This document shows positions 33,227 through 44,880 of a stretch of DNA of 64,000 bases, one piece after another (position 1 is the stretch's first letter; every line of letters starts with the position of its first letter). A model generated the notes under the pieces. That model searched no databases, had not been told where the DNA came from, and was given only the letters and a program-made list of their open reading frames with translations. The stretch covers positions 29,623,912 to 29,687,911 of the forward strand of contig OZ026848.1 of NCBI GenBank assembly GCA_964023205.1, in the 5' to 3' direction. The translations under genes were made by a program, and so were the position numbers. Origin of the DNA: Lutraria lutraria (lineage: Eukaryota; Mollusca; Bivalvia; Venerida; Mactridae).

Positions 33227-34168
33227 GGTATCTGGCTTGGATGTCAGGTCAAATCAAGTTTCACCAATTTATAGATTTAAAAACTAAACCATAATTATAT
33301 ACTAAAATAAACCCACTGTATTAAGTGCATTGCAAGTAATTTGAAACAAATATTACATTTGATTGGTCTTCTATAAACCAATATCGCACGTAATTTACAA
33401 ATTTTTGAACAACGATAACTACTCTGTATATAGGAATATAATTACAACAAGAAGTCTTAAAATGACTAAATGTATAATGCAAGGAACCGTGTCTCAGTTT
33501 TTTGCTAACGTCGACCGTTCATTAGATACTTGACTTTAAAGAAATTCCGTACCCGGAACCCCCTGTTTATTATGTAATACATACTCCATACATAAAAAAT
33601 GAAAACAAGTATCAAAATTCTGAGGCATGGTTCCCTAGATTAAAATGCAAAATAAAAAATTCCCTACAAAATACCGAAAACCTCTTTGAGATCCTTCACC
33701 AAATAAGACGGCAATGTTAATTCGAAAATGACACCTACTATGTTTTTTTAAGCAGAGCAATTAACAATTAAAGTGTCGGATCATTATCGTCTCATGAAAT
33801 CAACGAATTTGATGCACGTACCCATTCAATTTTGATAGCCAATCAAAATCGCTTATGTTTACGGTTCAATAATTGAAACCATGCCCAGGTTTGATGCCTA
33901 TAGTAAGAGATTTTATAACAAATTTTTGTCATTAATGAATTAATAGTATCATATCATACCAATACAATGCACATTACGTTAGAGATGTTTAACGCTGATA
34001 AGGAAACGTCGATAAAGGGGTGCAGTATTTATCGCAATAAAAACACCATTTTTGAGCATTCGGTTTGAATTTTTTGTTGCTTGGTATTAAAGTATGATAT
34101 CTAATCTTTGTAAATAATGTAAAATATCATTGTACGTTATTTTACCGATTATAACCAAGCCAGATACT
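33227..34168. mobile_element. 942-bp TTAA-flanked TIR element
   Basis: The left end GGTATCTGGCTTGG is preceded by TTAA (33223-33226). The right end CCAAGCCAGATACT is followed by TTAA (34169-34172). TTAA target duplication with short TIRs is the hallmark of piggyBac-type elements. No transposase frame is present, so it is a non-autonomous derivative. Confidence 0.72.
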
Positions 34169-34389
34169 TTAACTACATGACCAATAATGAATTGTGAGGG
34201 ATAGGTGGCAGGCCCTTAAATCGGGGAAACTAGCTTTGCAGAGGAAATTACAAGTTTTGCAAAGTTGTTATATTAAAATCAACAAACCACTTATTATCAT
34301 TAAGCACTCAGTTAAATTAAATGTGGACTACAAAATCAGAAGTACTATTTAATCAAATGTTTGGAATGTGGTAAGTATTTATCTGTTGT

Positions 34390-34715
34390 ATAATGGCCAA
34401 TCTGATAGCTATGGTCATTTCAGGGCTGCCCCAGGGTGAGGAGAGAGAAGATACAGAAAGACCAGGCATTTATATTCTAGCCCTTCTCTTATTTCAAGTA
34501 GTTCTTACTGGTTCTTTATTGCCCAGGATAAATCACCAAACCATGTCTGACCCATTTCCTGTGATTTTCTTAACACTCTGCTTGGCTAAGCCGTTAAATT
34601 AGGGGACACTGAAAAATCATCCCCGAAATGTTGAAAGGCGGAGTTGAGATTTGAACCCATGACCTTTCATAAAGTAGCCCAGCATGTTATCCCTAGACCA
34701 CCCATCTCCCCTATT
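34390..34715 (-). repeat. SINE C, fullest copy
   Basis: Reverse complement: a tRNA-like head with A box tggtctagggataacatgct and B box tcatgggttcaaatctc, then the body (gttttgaaaggcgg equivalents, ttaacggcttagccaagcag, gcccaggataaatcaccaaa region) ending near gcagccctgaaatgaccata. The short + strand frame over it (34393-34602) is not a gene. Confidence 0.78.
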
Positions 34716-34719
34716 GGCT

Positions 34720-35985
34720 TCAGTAGTTGTGTTAACCTTGTTCTCCACAAGTGACTGCTAACTTCTACACAAGTATGATCAACAGGGGAAAAGGATGAAC
34801 CAATTTTACAGAGATATTTATCTTATTTAGCCTGTCATTCACTTTGTCTCAAAAGAGGCAAACAAAATGAAAGGGATTTCCTGATTCGGAAAAATAAATT
34901 AAAGTCTATTTCCTTTCAGACAAAAAACTACAGACAGCAGATAATTTTTCTCTATATCATTCATCAAAAGTCAGAAAACTTGGCCGCTAAGCCAGACATC
35001 CTATTGCTCTATAAAGCATTTCTCACCACAATTTCTCCCAAGCACAAAAATCTGCCGAGTCATAATGCAAAAACTGACATTCCCTGACCCCTAATCCAAT
35101 AAAAGCAACAGCTGTCCAGCGTTCCTTAACAGTGATCATTGATTTCCACTGACAAATGATCATTAAATTGCCACGGAAACATGCAAAACTTGACCAATAA
35201 TCTAGCTACTGAATGTTTTGAAGATAATCAATAAGGTATGCCTTAGTTTATAGCAACAGGAGATGACCAAATAAGGGACAAACAACGATACTGAAGGTCT
35301 TCCTCCATTCATTACAGGATATCCAAATCTGCTACATTTCTAAAGTTAATTCAATTTCTCTACGATCTTGGTTTGATTTCATTAAAGAATCAATTATTCT
35401 ACGATAAAAGATCAGTAATTTGTTTAACCAGTCCAAAAACCACAGTTGGAAAACCTATAATTAAGTCAGAATGCTTTCTGTTAGCAAAAAATCCATTATG
35501 TTTGCATACATGCACACAAATATGTAATACAATTCATAACTAGAGCTTGTCACAGAAATGACAAATACCCCCCCACACACTGCTTTGTTCATGTAACTGC
35601 CCCATATTTGAAACTGAACAATAATTCAGCTTTCCATAGAAGTCACTCTCTTGGCATGCATGAATTTTGATGCAGACCAAAGTACTACATTTATCTACAT
35701 CCGCCATGCAATTATTGTTCAACTAGTCCCCATTCCATGTTGCAGTGCAAGTCTATGTAAGTTAATTTTCTATGAGTACTTTCAGTACTTTGATTTTTAA
35801 TACATAAATATTTGTCAATATTTGTATTTGTGAAAATAATAGCTCTCATTTGTATACATTGAATATACATGACAATGTGCTGATAAATGTTTTAGATCTA
35901 CAATACTTTACTAATTATACCCTCAGGGCCAAATTAAGAATTTATTTTTTGTTACATGTAGGTTTACATCACACACCACTTACTA
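34720..35985. other. No gene; one dispersed repeat copy
   Basis: 35630-35790 is the partner of 32700-32880 (ttcagctttccatagaagtc, ttggcatgcatgaattttga, tttctatgagtactttcagt). The rest shows nothing supported. Confidence 0.4.
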
Positions 35986-35988
35986 AGT

Positions 35989-36122
35989 TCAGTAAAACCT
36001 GCATGTGTGGCCATTTTCAAATAAATGGTCATTAATTCACAAAATCACCTCTGAATAAGGGCCACCTGTCAATAATGGCCATATTTTACCTTTCCCAACC
36101 TTTAATCACAGGTTTTACTGTA
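35989..36122. mobile_element. MITE P copy
   Basis: Left tcagtaaaacctgcatgtg, right cacaggttttactgta, with internal aaaatcacctctgaataagg and gccacctgtcaataatggcc. Confidence 0.72.
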
Positions 36123-36389
36123 CAGAGGTAATATTAACAATTAGCATGTCAGACCAAACTAGATCAATCAGTCGGCTGATTTTTTCCTGTCAACATTTTA
36201 CCCTCCCCTAACAATTAACAATTTTATTTTCCACATATAACAACAGAACATATGTCAAGAATGAAAATTTGGAGTTAAAAAAGACTGGGGCTACTAGTCT
36301 GTGAAGTCCTAACCAAATCTCTTTGCTAGTAACATCAGATTTGGAATCAAGAAAGGTACAATTATCTAAAAAAACTCCTTCGCATGTAT

Positions 36390-36600
36390 GACATTGGTGC
36401 TGCTAATGGCATTGAAGCTGCTGATGATATTGATGCTGCTGATGATGTTGTGGTTGACATTGAAGCTGATGATGATGTAGTGGATGACACTGATGTTGTG
36501 GATGATATTGATGTTGTGATGCTATAGGTGCTGCTAATGACATTGGTGCTGCTCACATTGGTGCTACTATAATGACATTGGTGCTGCTCATGACAATGAT
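36390..36600. repeat. GCT/GAT/GTT-rich low-complexity tract
   Basis: Irregular triplet-like repeats, gctgctgatgatattgatgc and gatgttgtggatgatattga. The - strand reads as Ser/Thr-rich frames by virtue of the repeat. Confidence 0.8.
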
Positions 36601-36893
36601 GTTTTTACTCTGCAGCTGCTCTCGCTTTAGATGCTGATATGCATAAAGGCACATTCATAATATGCTTTCAAATGTATACTTTCTTGTATTTTGATTCATT
36701 CATCATTTTGGTCTTCATTTCATTAGGAAACAATAAGCAGTTATGCCAAACAGTTTGGATTTTGAACAAACAACAATCCAAGTCTTTAAACAACCTTTGT
36801 TAAAGAAGACTAAATAGAAAAAGAATAAATTAAACACAAAAACTGTAGCCATCTTTGATATCATATAGCTTATTACAATAAATCATTACATAC

Positions 36894-37025
36894 CATTTCC
36901 AGCATCATCCGTACAATCTTCAATGGTGTTGTAACAATCCTTCTCTATTTTATCTAAATCCATGTCAAAAACCAGAACTACCGCCCAAAACAATTTATAT
37001 TCAATTCCCTTCAGAAACAAATTTT
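36894..37025 (-). CDS. Candidate coding exon, unknown protein
   Basis: The - strand exon starts after the acceptor ggggaaagcag and ends at donor gtatgt. It is 132 nt and stop-free, entering and leaving in phase 1. It encodes NLFLKGIEYKLFWAVVLVFD then MDLDKIEKDCYNTIEDCTDD and AGN: a hydrophobic stretch followed by an acidic segment. The entry phase fits the donor of 49540, making both part of one model possible. Alternatively the internal ATG at 36963 starts a first exon of a separate gene (M-DLDKIEKDCYN...), with the rest as 5' UTR. The family is not recognised. Confidence 0.4.
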
Positions 37026-38069
37026 CTGCTTTCCCCGATTCAAAAAAAGAAAATATTTCTTAAGACAAGTAAAAAGACGCATGTAGCATTTTATTACGCT
37101 ACAATACAAGTAGCACTTTATTACGCCACAATACAAGAAGCACTATATTACACCAAGGCACTCAAATCCAGCATTATCGCAAGTAATGAATTCACAATGT
37201 TGAAATTACATCTAAATGTTAATTCGGTATATCCTTTAACTCAAAGATACGTCCTTATTTAGAAACATTCACAGTTCCCCAATTGCCAGCAGACTGTTGC
37301 ACCCATACTATGGAGTAGACTGTGCATACAAAATACAAAATTGGCAATCCGACATGAGAAAAATACAAAAAATCCATAAAACCAGCACAGTCTTTCTGCT
37401 TTCAACTGATTAATTCTTTCAACTGTTTTTTTCTCGCTCCACAATCTCGTGTTTTGTTGTAAAATATTCTCATAAAATCCAAATCTTGAGTTAGAATTTC
37501 ATTTACCCTTTCAAATAGAATTCATGAAAACAGGAATTTTTCTTGAATTTTTCTCAAACTATTCTTGCATACTTCATGAAGAATTCATGAACAATTCATG
37601 AAATATGAATAACAAGTTGACAGGGCTGTGCTTGAAAAAAATTCACAAAACAGTGACTGCATTAAAAATTAAAATTCAAGTCCAATCCAACTGTTTGTTT
37701 TATGTCTAAGATAGTAATCAGAAAAAGATCCAATTAAAAAAGAATTAATTCTGTAAAACACAACATCCAGTTCACGAAACAAAACTTGTTATCATGAGTC
37801 CCGTACACTGACCACAAATGTCCGAACTCCCTAACAATTGTACATTAAGACATGCATTCCTTTAGATGTATTGACCTCATCTATAAGGCAGTATTGATGT
37901 CAATGTTTAACAAATGATGTTAAGATACAATTAAGTCAGCAGCTTGCAGTCCTTTTTTATACATGCCCACCTTTATCATTAAATGCTCACTTAAACATTG
38001 ACAGTTCAGGCTGGTATAGATTAACTATTTGTTATTTGTACCTTATTTGTTTAACCACTCAAGTTTTAC
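37026..38069. other. Upstream or intronic sequence with TTCATGAA repeat
   Basis: 37520-37625 is a TTCATGAA-box repeat copy (atgaaaacaggaatttttct, tacttcatgaagaattcatg, aacaattcatgaaatatgaa, ending gttgacaggg). Three short tandem units of cacttt/tattacgccacaatacaag occur at 37085-37155. Nothing else is supported. Confidence 0.5.
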
Positions 38070-38765
38070 TAGCAATACAGTCCAGGTATATATTTAAGCC
38101 ACCTCTGTATTAAGTCCAGCTATATATTTAGGCCACCTCAATATTAAGTCCAGCTATATATTTAGGCCACCTCTGTATTAAGTCCAGCTATATATTTAGG
38201 CCACCTCTGTATTAAGTTTAGCTATATATTTAGGCCACCTCAATAATAAGTCCAGCTATATATTTAGGCCACCTCAATATTAAGTCCAGCTATATATTTA
38301 GGTCACCTCAATATTAAGTCCAGCTATATATTTAGGCCACCTCAATATTAAGTCCAGCTATATATTTAGGTCACCTCAATATTAAGTCCAGCTATATATT
38401 TAGGCCACCTCAATATTAAGTCCAGCTATATATTTAGGCCACCTCAATATTAAATCCAGCTATATATTTAGGTCACCTCAATATTAAGTCCAGCTATATA
38501 TTTAGGTCACCTCAATATTAAGTCCAGCTATATACTTAGGTCACCTCAATATTAAGTCCAGCTATATATTTAGGTCACCTCAATATTAAGTCCAGCTATA
38601 TATTTAGGCCACCTATGTATTAAGTCCAGCTATATATTTAGGTCACCTCAATATTAAGTCCAGTTATATATTTAGGCCACCTTAATATTAAGTCCAGCTA
38701 TATATTTAGGCCACCTCAATATTAAGTCCAGCTATATATTTAGGCCACCTTAATATTAAAGACAT
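38070..38765. repeat. 34-bp minisatellite
   Basis: About 20 tandem copies of a 34-bp unit: ccagctatatatttaggcca, cctcaatattaagt. Variants are ggtcacc for ggccacc and ctctgta for ctcaata. The block ggccacctctgtattaag resembles the ggccacctctgaataagg block of MITE P. Confidence 0.95.
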
Positions 38766-39857
38766 AGTAAGATTTTGCAAGTGTAAAGACATAATAAAGG
38801 ATAATTAAGAATTAAACTAGCGTTGCTCAAGTAAAATAGTGTGCAAAAGTAACTGTTCAGACAAAATTCATATTATTTTCAGAAATTTTGTACGGGAAAA
38901 ACTTATATGGATTGGGAAAGGTAAAATATCACTGTCTTGATGTTGTGTTTTTTTCTGTATTAGTTCTGCTTGCAGGCAGATTGGAAATTGGCAATTACAT
39001 CTAATCAAGGTATAGCATATTTGCTTAATTGAATTTAAATCATTAAATTAATTCAAACTTTATTTACTTACTAAAAAACAGTAAGTTGAATTGGATTTCA
39101 TCGAAATGTGTCTCAAATAATCAATAGAAGTACGCATTTGTGGTAATTATTTCTGTTTAAAGTAATTGTTCAATATCTTCAATATCACTATGACCTTGAC
39201 CTTTAACCTACTAAATCATTTGGGGTCATCAACTTCCATACCAAGCCCAAGATCCTCAGGCCAAATCGTTTATATACGAGGTTTGGTTACAGATCCACAG
39301 GCCAACATGTGCAAAGCGACTCTTCCTAAGAGAGGCATAATAACTAGGATAATAAATCAGAAAATCAAAAATTCTTGTCATATTGAAGAAAACATAAAAT
39401 TGATTAATCTTGATGGGAATTTTTAGTCCATTTTATGCTAAAGTCTCAAATGCATTGTTGAAAATGTTTTAGAAACAGAAAACAGGGACAGAATCCTAGC
39501 AAAGTCATCAAATTGATTACTAATAAATATCTATACCCAGTAAATTAATACTAGTACATGTGTAGAAACTACTAACTTAAGTTCTAATCTTATATAACTG
39601 CATAATTTATGTATGTAGATTTTCTATATCTAATGCAAGATATCATTAAATCAAACATCGTTATCAACTTGAAAGATAACAATGAAGACAAGCTGATTAT
39701 CCATGATAACAATACAAGGGGGAACCATCATACTCAGGTGGTTATGGTTCCCTAACCACTATACCATTGTGAGTTTGAACTCTACTCATGACAAGACACA
39801 TGCATATCATGTAGTGGTGTGGTATATTTTATTATAAATTGGCTGGGATATTCACCA
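38766..39857. other. No gene recognised
   Basis: 39175-39330 (actatgaccttgacctttaa, catttggggtcatcaacttc) looks like dispersed repeat; the short + strand frame there is not convincing. Confidence 0.35.
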
Positions 39858-39930
39858 GCTCGATTAGCTCAGTTGGTAGAGCATCTGACTTGCAAGCAGG
39901 AGGTCGCGGGTTCGAGCCCCGCATCGGGTA
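39858..39930 (+). tRNA. tRNA-Ala(TGC)-like gene, probably the head of SINE A
   Basis: A 73-nt sequence folds as a cloverleaf. The acceptor is GCTCGAT / ATCGGGT (G1-T72 and T3-G70 are wobbles), the D stem GCTC/GAGC, the anticodon stem TCTGA/GCAGG with one mismatch, the loop CTTGCAA (anticodon TGC), and the T arm GCGGG-TTCGAGC-CCCGC is perfect. A and B boxes (TAGCTCAGTTGG, GGTTCGAGCC) are intact. Against a functional gene: the same tail cattattttcctcctcctat follows the - strand relatives at 5245 and 48625, so this is best read as the least-decayed head of a tRNA-derived SINE. A tRNA caller may still report it. Confidence 0.55.
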
Positions 39931-40015
39931 CATTATTTTCCTCCTCCTATTACAGTCACATGTGAGAAAGCAGTCCAGCTAGCTTATACAGGTGTGTGGT
40001 TCAACCCAGGTATAC
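39931..40015 (+). repeat. SINE A tail
   Basis: cattattttcctcctcctat followed by tacagtcacatgtgagaaag. The first part is shared with the two - strand copies. Confidence 0.6.
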
Positions 40016-40094
40016 ATAATTATTATTCCTCCTAATTAAAGCCAGAAAGATGCTAAATGACCCTGGCTCACAAAAAAAATTAACCAGTCACAAG

Positions 40095-40340
40095 TTTTGG
40101 ATATTCTTCTTTTGATTTGGGTTTAACCCCATTTTTCAACAATCTTTCAGTAACATATGATGGACGATTCACCCAACAAGTTCTCCTGGATGGTATTCTA
40201 ACCACAAGGAACAGAAAACTTCTCCACATGTAGGGTAAAATTGACATTTTTGCCTAAGGGTATGACTTGCCATGACTAGGAATCGAACCGAGATCACCGG
40301 GTTACAAATCAAGCATACTAACCACTGAACCATGGCCGCG
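40095..40340 (-). repeat. SINE B, longest - strand copy
   Basis: Reverse complement: head gccatggttcagtggttagt, loop tttgtaa (Thr-like TGT), B box cggttcgattccta, body caagtcatacccttaggcaa, aaatgtcaattttaccctac and atgtggagaagttttctgtt, then tccaggagaacttgttgggt. It ends ttgttgaaaaatggggttaa acccaaatc. This is the reference copy for the family in this window. Confidence 0.82.
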
Positions 40341-40344
40341 GCTT

Positions 40345-41340
40345 GGATACTAATTCAAGAACAGCACAGAAAGCCATCGCCGGTCAATTGTTCAGGTGAG
40401 TGATAAATCGCGCGCTTTCAAGTGTCAAAAAGAAGCCCCTACCTATCTTAGTAACCCTTACTTTTAATAAACCGAAACAAAGAATTTTTATGCCTCAATT
40501 GTAAGAACGCTGTTTTTTTTGGAAGTGTATGATTGAAAAACATAATTATGTATTGTTCAGCCTTGGTCTATTTTTCACAATCCAGCTGTCACTCATTGAT
40601 TATCACAAATGAGATGAAACTCAATAAAAATCTAAAAATAACTCCGACTTCAAGAGTTCACTAAGTAAGCAGCAGGTGATGAAAGGATCATAAACTTTGA
40701 TCTGCATCAAGTATGCTGTAAAATGACCATTTAGGGAAATTTAACACAAAAATCTAAAGACATCAACAAAGATAAGTCAACCTTTCCCATTTAGAGTCAT
40801 TAATTTAGAGTAGATACTTTCATTATTCAATAGTAAAAATATTGTCAACAACTTTGTTAAAATCATTTCGAAAACATTAATCTTTATGTGATGTTTTCTG
40901 CTGATTAAGGAATAGCATTCATTTTACATACTGAAAGGTCAAGTTGCCAGTTAGAATGAGATTGTCAGACTTCCATCATGTACGAAGGAAATAAATAAAT
41001 ATTTGCATGGTTAAACAGCAAGTCGCCTAATCCAGTTTTGCAAGCCAATTAAAATCAATTGGTTTGTTTACCTGCAATCTTTGAATAACAGTGATTCTCT
41101 GGTTTAAGTCCCAGACTTAAGTAAACACTAGCCCCTGATTACAGTAGCAGGTGTGAGTTCAAATCCTGCACAAGAGCAGAACATTGTGCTAACTAGAGAG
41201 CTTCCAGACAGCTTTTGAAAGGTCAACAGTTCTATATCCAAATGTGTGTCAAGGGGTGTTTTACCACCATTAAAATGTGGAAAAGTCAGAATAGGACCCA
41301 TCATTAAACTGAACATAAAACATTAAACTTATAAACACCT
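40345..41340. other. No gene recognised
   Basis: AT-rich sequence. No supported exon. Confidence 0.3.
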
Positions 41341-41344
41341 GCAC

Positions 41345-41655
41345 TTTACAACAACCACTTTGTCACAGAGGTGGCTTAAATACCCTGCCGCCTATTTGAC
41401 ACTAGGAATACAATAGTTCACTATATGGCTAAGTTCAAGGGCACATAACTCTGGAATGTCTGGATCACTGGGCATGGAATTTGTGTCTTGCACATCTACA
41501 CTTCATATGGATGACAAATTCTAAATTTCATTGCAATCGCTTGTAGTAGTTCGCTCCACTAACTTGTGAAGTGATAAGTGGACGGACGGACTGACCGCCC
41601 AACCAACATAGTGACCCCAATATACTCCTCTCAATTGAGCGGGTATAGTAATTTC
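41345..41655 (+). repeat. 'gtcacagaggtg ... gggtataat' dispersed repeat F, copy 1
   Basis: Order of blocks: tttgtcacagaggtggctta, tttgacactaggaatacaat, aagttcaagggcacataact, cttgcacatctacacttcat, gtagttcgctccactaactt, gacggacggactgaccgccc, gtgaccccaatatactcc, gggtatagtaa. The same order is found at 45290, 50700 and 55025. It is non-coding. Confidence 0.75.
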
Positions 41656-42164
41656 TCTATATTTCAACAAGATAAGACTACGCCTTCAATATAAGAACAG
41701 ATATCTTGGGTCACTTATGTGGTCTTCATATCAAAGTTTTACTGTATATTTGGGACACAATTATTACTATATCATAAATCTTATAATACACTCCGATATG
41801 GCCATACATTACATATACAGAAAATCAATGAACTAATGCAGTTTCACTATTATTCATCGGGAACTTAATTTAGCAGATTTACTGGGTCGCGATGTCCTCA
41901 AAATCGATCACTACAAATGTAAATGCCAAGATAACAGTCAACAATTTAAAAATTGGGGATATCCGAAACTGAGAAATTAACTACTTGACTTAATTTATAA
42001 ACACATGCGAATCAATTACAAAATGTACTTGCATTTTTAATTCACTGATAATTTATGCTTATTTTATTCTATTGTAGAAAATGGTTAGGCAAAAATGCTT
42101 TCGTTAAATCAAAATCCACAAATATACATACCCATACCAATTGACCCCAGTTAAACATTTATTT

Positions 42165-42235
42165 ATGCTTCATGAACTTTTCATGAAATAACCAAGAGCA
42201 ATTCATGAAAAATTCATGTTTTCATAAATTCCATT
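42165..42235. repeat. TTCATGAA-box repeat copy
   Basis: ttatgcttcatgaacttttc, atgaaataaccaagagcaat and tcatgaaaaattcatgtttt. Confidence 0.55.
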
Positions 42236-42436
42236 CGAAAGCATTTCAGTCAAAACCAGGAAAACTGATGCCAAACAGAAATAAATCAAACCATGATAAT
42301 TATATACTAAATGTGTTATGAAAATACTTGTTACGTAATTTCCTTTTGTATGATACAGTATCACTGAATTGGTGATGGTATATAAGGTGTAAAAAATGTT
42401 TGTTTCTGTGTACATACTCATTGAAAATATGGTAGG

Positions 42437-43051
42437 TACAGTGTTGCATATAGGCCACATGATTGCGCAATTCATGCATATATATTTTGCAGATCGTGCA
42501 TTATCATTAAGTCAATGTGCGCCCGGTCACGCATCTGACTGCTGATTCTGCTGGCGATCGTAGTAAAGGTGTCCGCCATGTTTGTTTTTGTCTAATACCG
42601 GAATCAGACCATACAGCAGGCGTTTATTCATGATTATGTTTATTAGTTTTATTAAGCGATGTTATCCTTACACATCGATATACAAAGTGAAAGTAGAGAT
42701 TTTCGGGAAATGTTAGGTCATCTGGTCGATCTAAAACAACAACATACATTTATATTTATCGGACATTTACGTGCTAAACCTATCAAATAAACAGTATACC
42801 ATAAACGAGCACTATAATTGTGAAAAATAAAGGCAAGACCATACAATCTATGCCTCGCGGCAATCTATTTTTAGAGGTGCAAAGTCTATTGTTTATTTGT
42901 GTGTTTTTTGTTTTAGAGCAAATTACACTTTTAAGTGATTGTATTGTTTAAGTTACTCCAAGTCCCATACCTTTTTTTCAAATCTCCCACATTTTTTAGG
43001 TGAGTGGGGGAAAATCCCCCATGCTTTTGGAATCCTAGATGCAACACTGTA
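42437..43051. mobile_element. 615-bp TIR element (TACAGTGTTGCATMTAGG ends)
   Basis: The left end tacagtgttgcatataggcc and the right end aatcctagatgcaacactgta form an 18-nt inverted repeat with one mismatch. The interior near the left end is unusually rich in CpG (gtgcgcccggtcacgcatct, ctggcgatcgtag, gtccgccatg). On the - strand this holds a 35-codon frame starting MADTFTTIASRISSQ at 42579, probably fortuitous. No transposase was found. Confidence 0.75.
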
Positions 43052-43054
43052 GAT

Positions 43055-43388
43055 ATAGGTCAGAGCTTCTTTTTTGGACTCTTGAAAGAGTGTTGAAGGG
43101 TAAAACAAGAGTGCCCTAGCAGTGCCATGCTAAACTGCATGTTCACTGCCTCAGTGAGATCTATCCACCTATGAAGTTTCATGTTGATACCAGGTCCTGT
43201 TATGAGCTACATTAAAGTTTTCGCACAGCCACAGACAACAACTCAGTGATCACAATTGCTCGACTTTTTATTAAAATTGAGAAAGTGGTTGTCCTGTTCC
43301 TCAGGCCTTATAATTTAAAGTCTATGGTTGCAGGGGGGAAACTTAGGTAGGTCAGATAACAAGTAGCAAAAATATTTTTAGGCCTTAG
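43055..43388. mobile_element. MITE E, long variant
   Basis: The right end gtcagataacaagtagcaaa then tttttaggcctta is clear. It carries the same internal insert as the copy at 29159 (gtgatcacaattgctcgac). The left end is degraded and abuts the preceding element. Confidence 0.6.
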
Positions 43389-43389
43389 G

Positions 43390-44595
43390 TCAAAAATAGA
43401 TAATATCAGTAGACCATCACTGAAATTAATTTACAAATACTTGTCAAAACACTCCTGTGTCTTGAAAATAATTAAACAACTTTACGTAGAGTAAAATCGA
43501 TTTGAATGCTTCTAACCAACATTACGTAACAATTCAGTGTCATAAACAGAAACCAAGGAAATGCTACACTATAGTTTCCAGGACAAATTTTTCGGCTGCA
43601 GTTAGGTGCATGCGTCAGTAAATAAGATAAATAAGATAACAAGATTAATATGCTCACATTGTCATGTCCTATTTTTTAATTAGGTTACTTATTATTAATA
43701 GATTATTTGTTTTACGTAACAAGTAGCCGCACAGTTTTAATAGAAAATAGGGAGCCAAAAAAGGGACCTTCTGATGCCAAATTATTACTTAAGATCCATT
43801 ACAACTTATGTAGGACCATTACAAAAAAAGTTGTGGTTCAGTTGTGATCCCAAGAAACAAATACTCGTTACGTTTGGCCTCAAAAGACATATAAATCATA
43901 TCACAGATAATAATCAAAGGGAGAGAATTGTAACAAAATCACTCCATAGAGAAATGCCGTTATTAGAAAATGACATAAAACACTCAAGTCATTTACTTTG
44001 CTGCATCAGAATTAATTGGTTGAGATTATTATAACATTTATATGGAAATAAATGAGTCAATTCTGAGTAATAATTTAAGCTATCTTTAGATAAAACATCA
44101 TGTCCTAAAATGTGATGCATTTTGATACATTTTTAAGTATAATACGTCTCTGATTTTTAAAACCAATCTTGTTATCAAGTGAAGACTGACGCATTAATAT
44201 TTTAAAGATCAATTTCGAAAATGTGTTATCAAAAATACAGATCAATGCTCATCAAAGAATCAAATAATTTGGTCTGAATTAGTGTAAAATATGCATGACG
44301 GAGTTTGGTAAACGGACAACAGAAATCATATCATTAAAGCACTAGACTGTTGAATGAGGCAGTATTATGTTGTATAAAATACACAGAAGGAGACTTTAAG
44401 TAATTACATGGGGAAAACATCATAAAATATGACACTTGATTGTCTAAAAAACACTTCATGAAGAAATTTAATTAATAAACAAATATGACACTACATTATA
44501 TGGAATAGTTCATCAATGTATACAATCTGACATTATATGAAAGTGGTTAGACACTGTATAGAATAAGCTACTGTATTACACAGACTTCTTCATAT
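43390..44595. other. No gene recognised
   Basis: AT-rich sequence. An 86-codon + strand frame (43774-44034) has no recognisable feature. Confidence 0.3.
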
Positions 44596-44599
44596 TTAT

Positions 44600-44880
44600 C
44601 TGTCTCCCCAAAGACGGGAGATGAGGTACAGGAAAACCAGGCGTTTATATCCTTAGTCTTATTTCAAAAAGTTTTTCCTAGTTCATTATTGTGTCTGGTG
44701 GTAAAGCTACAATACTCGCCTTACCCTTTCCTGTGATTTTTTTAACACAGTACTTGGCTTGATGGTTGGGATGGGGACACTGAAACAGCATCCCTGAAAT
44801 ACTAAAAGACGGAGTTAAGACTCGAACCCTCAACCTTTCGTTTAATAGTCCAGGGCATTACCAGAAGACCATTGATCACG
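44600..44880 (-). repeat. SINE C, - strand copy
   Basis: Contains gaggtacaggaaaaccaggc, cctgtgatttttttaacaca and gtacttggcttgatggttgg. The tRNA-like head is in reverse complement: aagactcgaaccctcaacct, ttaatagtccagggcattac and cagaagaccattgatc. Confidence 0.75.

Noticed and set aside
36362..36556. Ser/Thr-rich mucin-like frame on the - strand
   Set aside because: It derives from low-complexity triplet-like sequence, with no signal peptide or flanking exons.
42472..42579. 35-codon frame MADTFTTIASRISSQ... on the - strand as a gene
   Set aside because: It lies inside a TIR element and ends in a stop with no clear donor. It is kept only as an observation.
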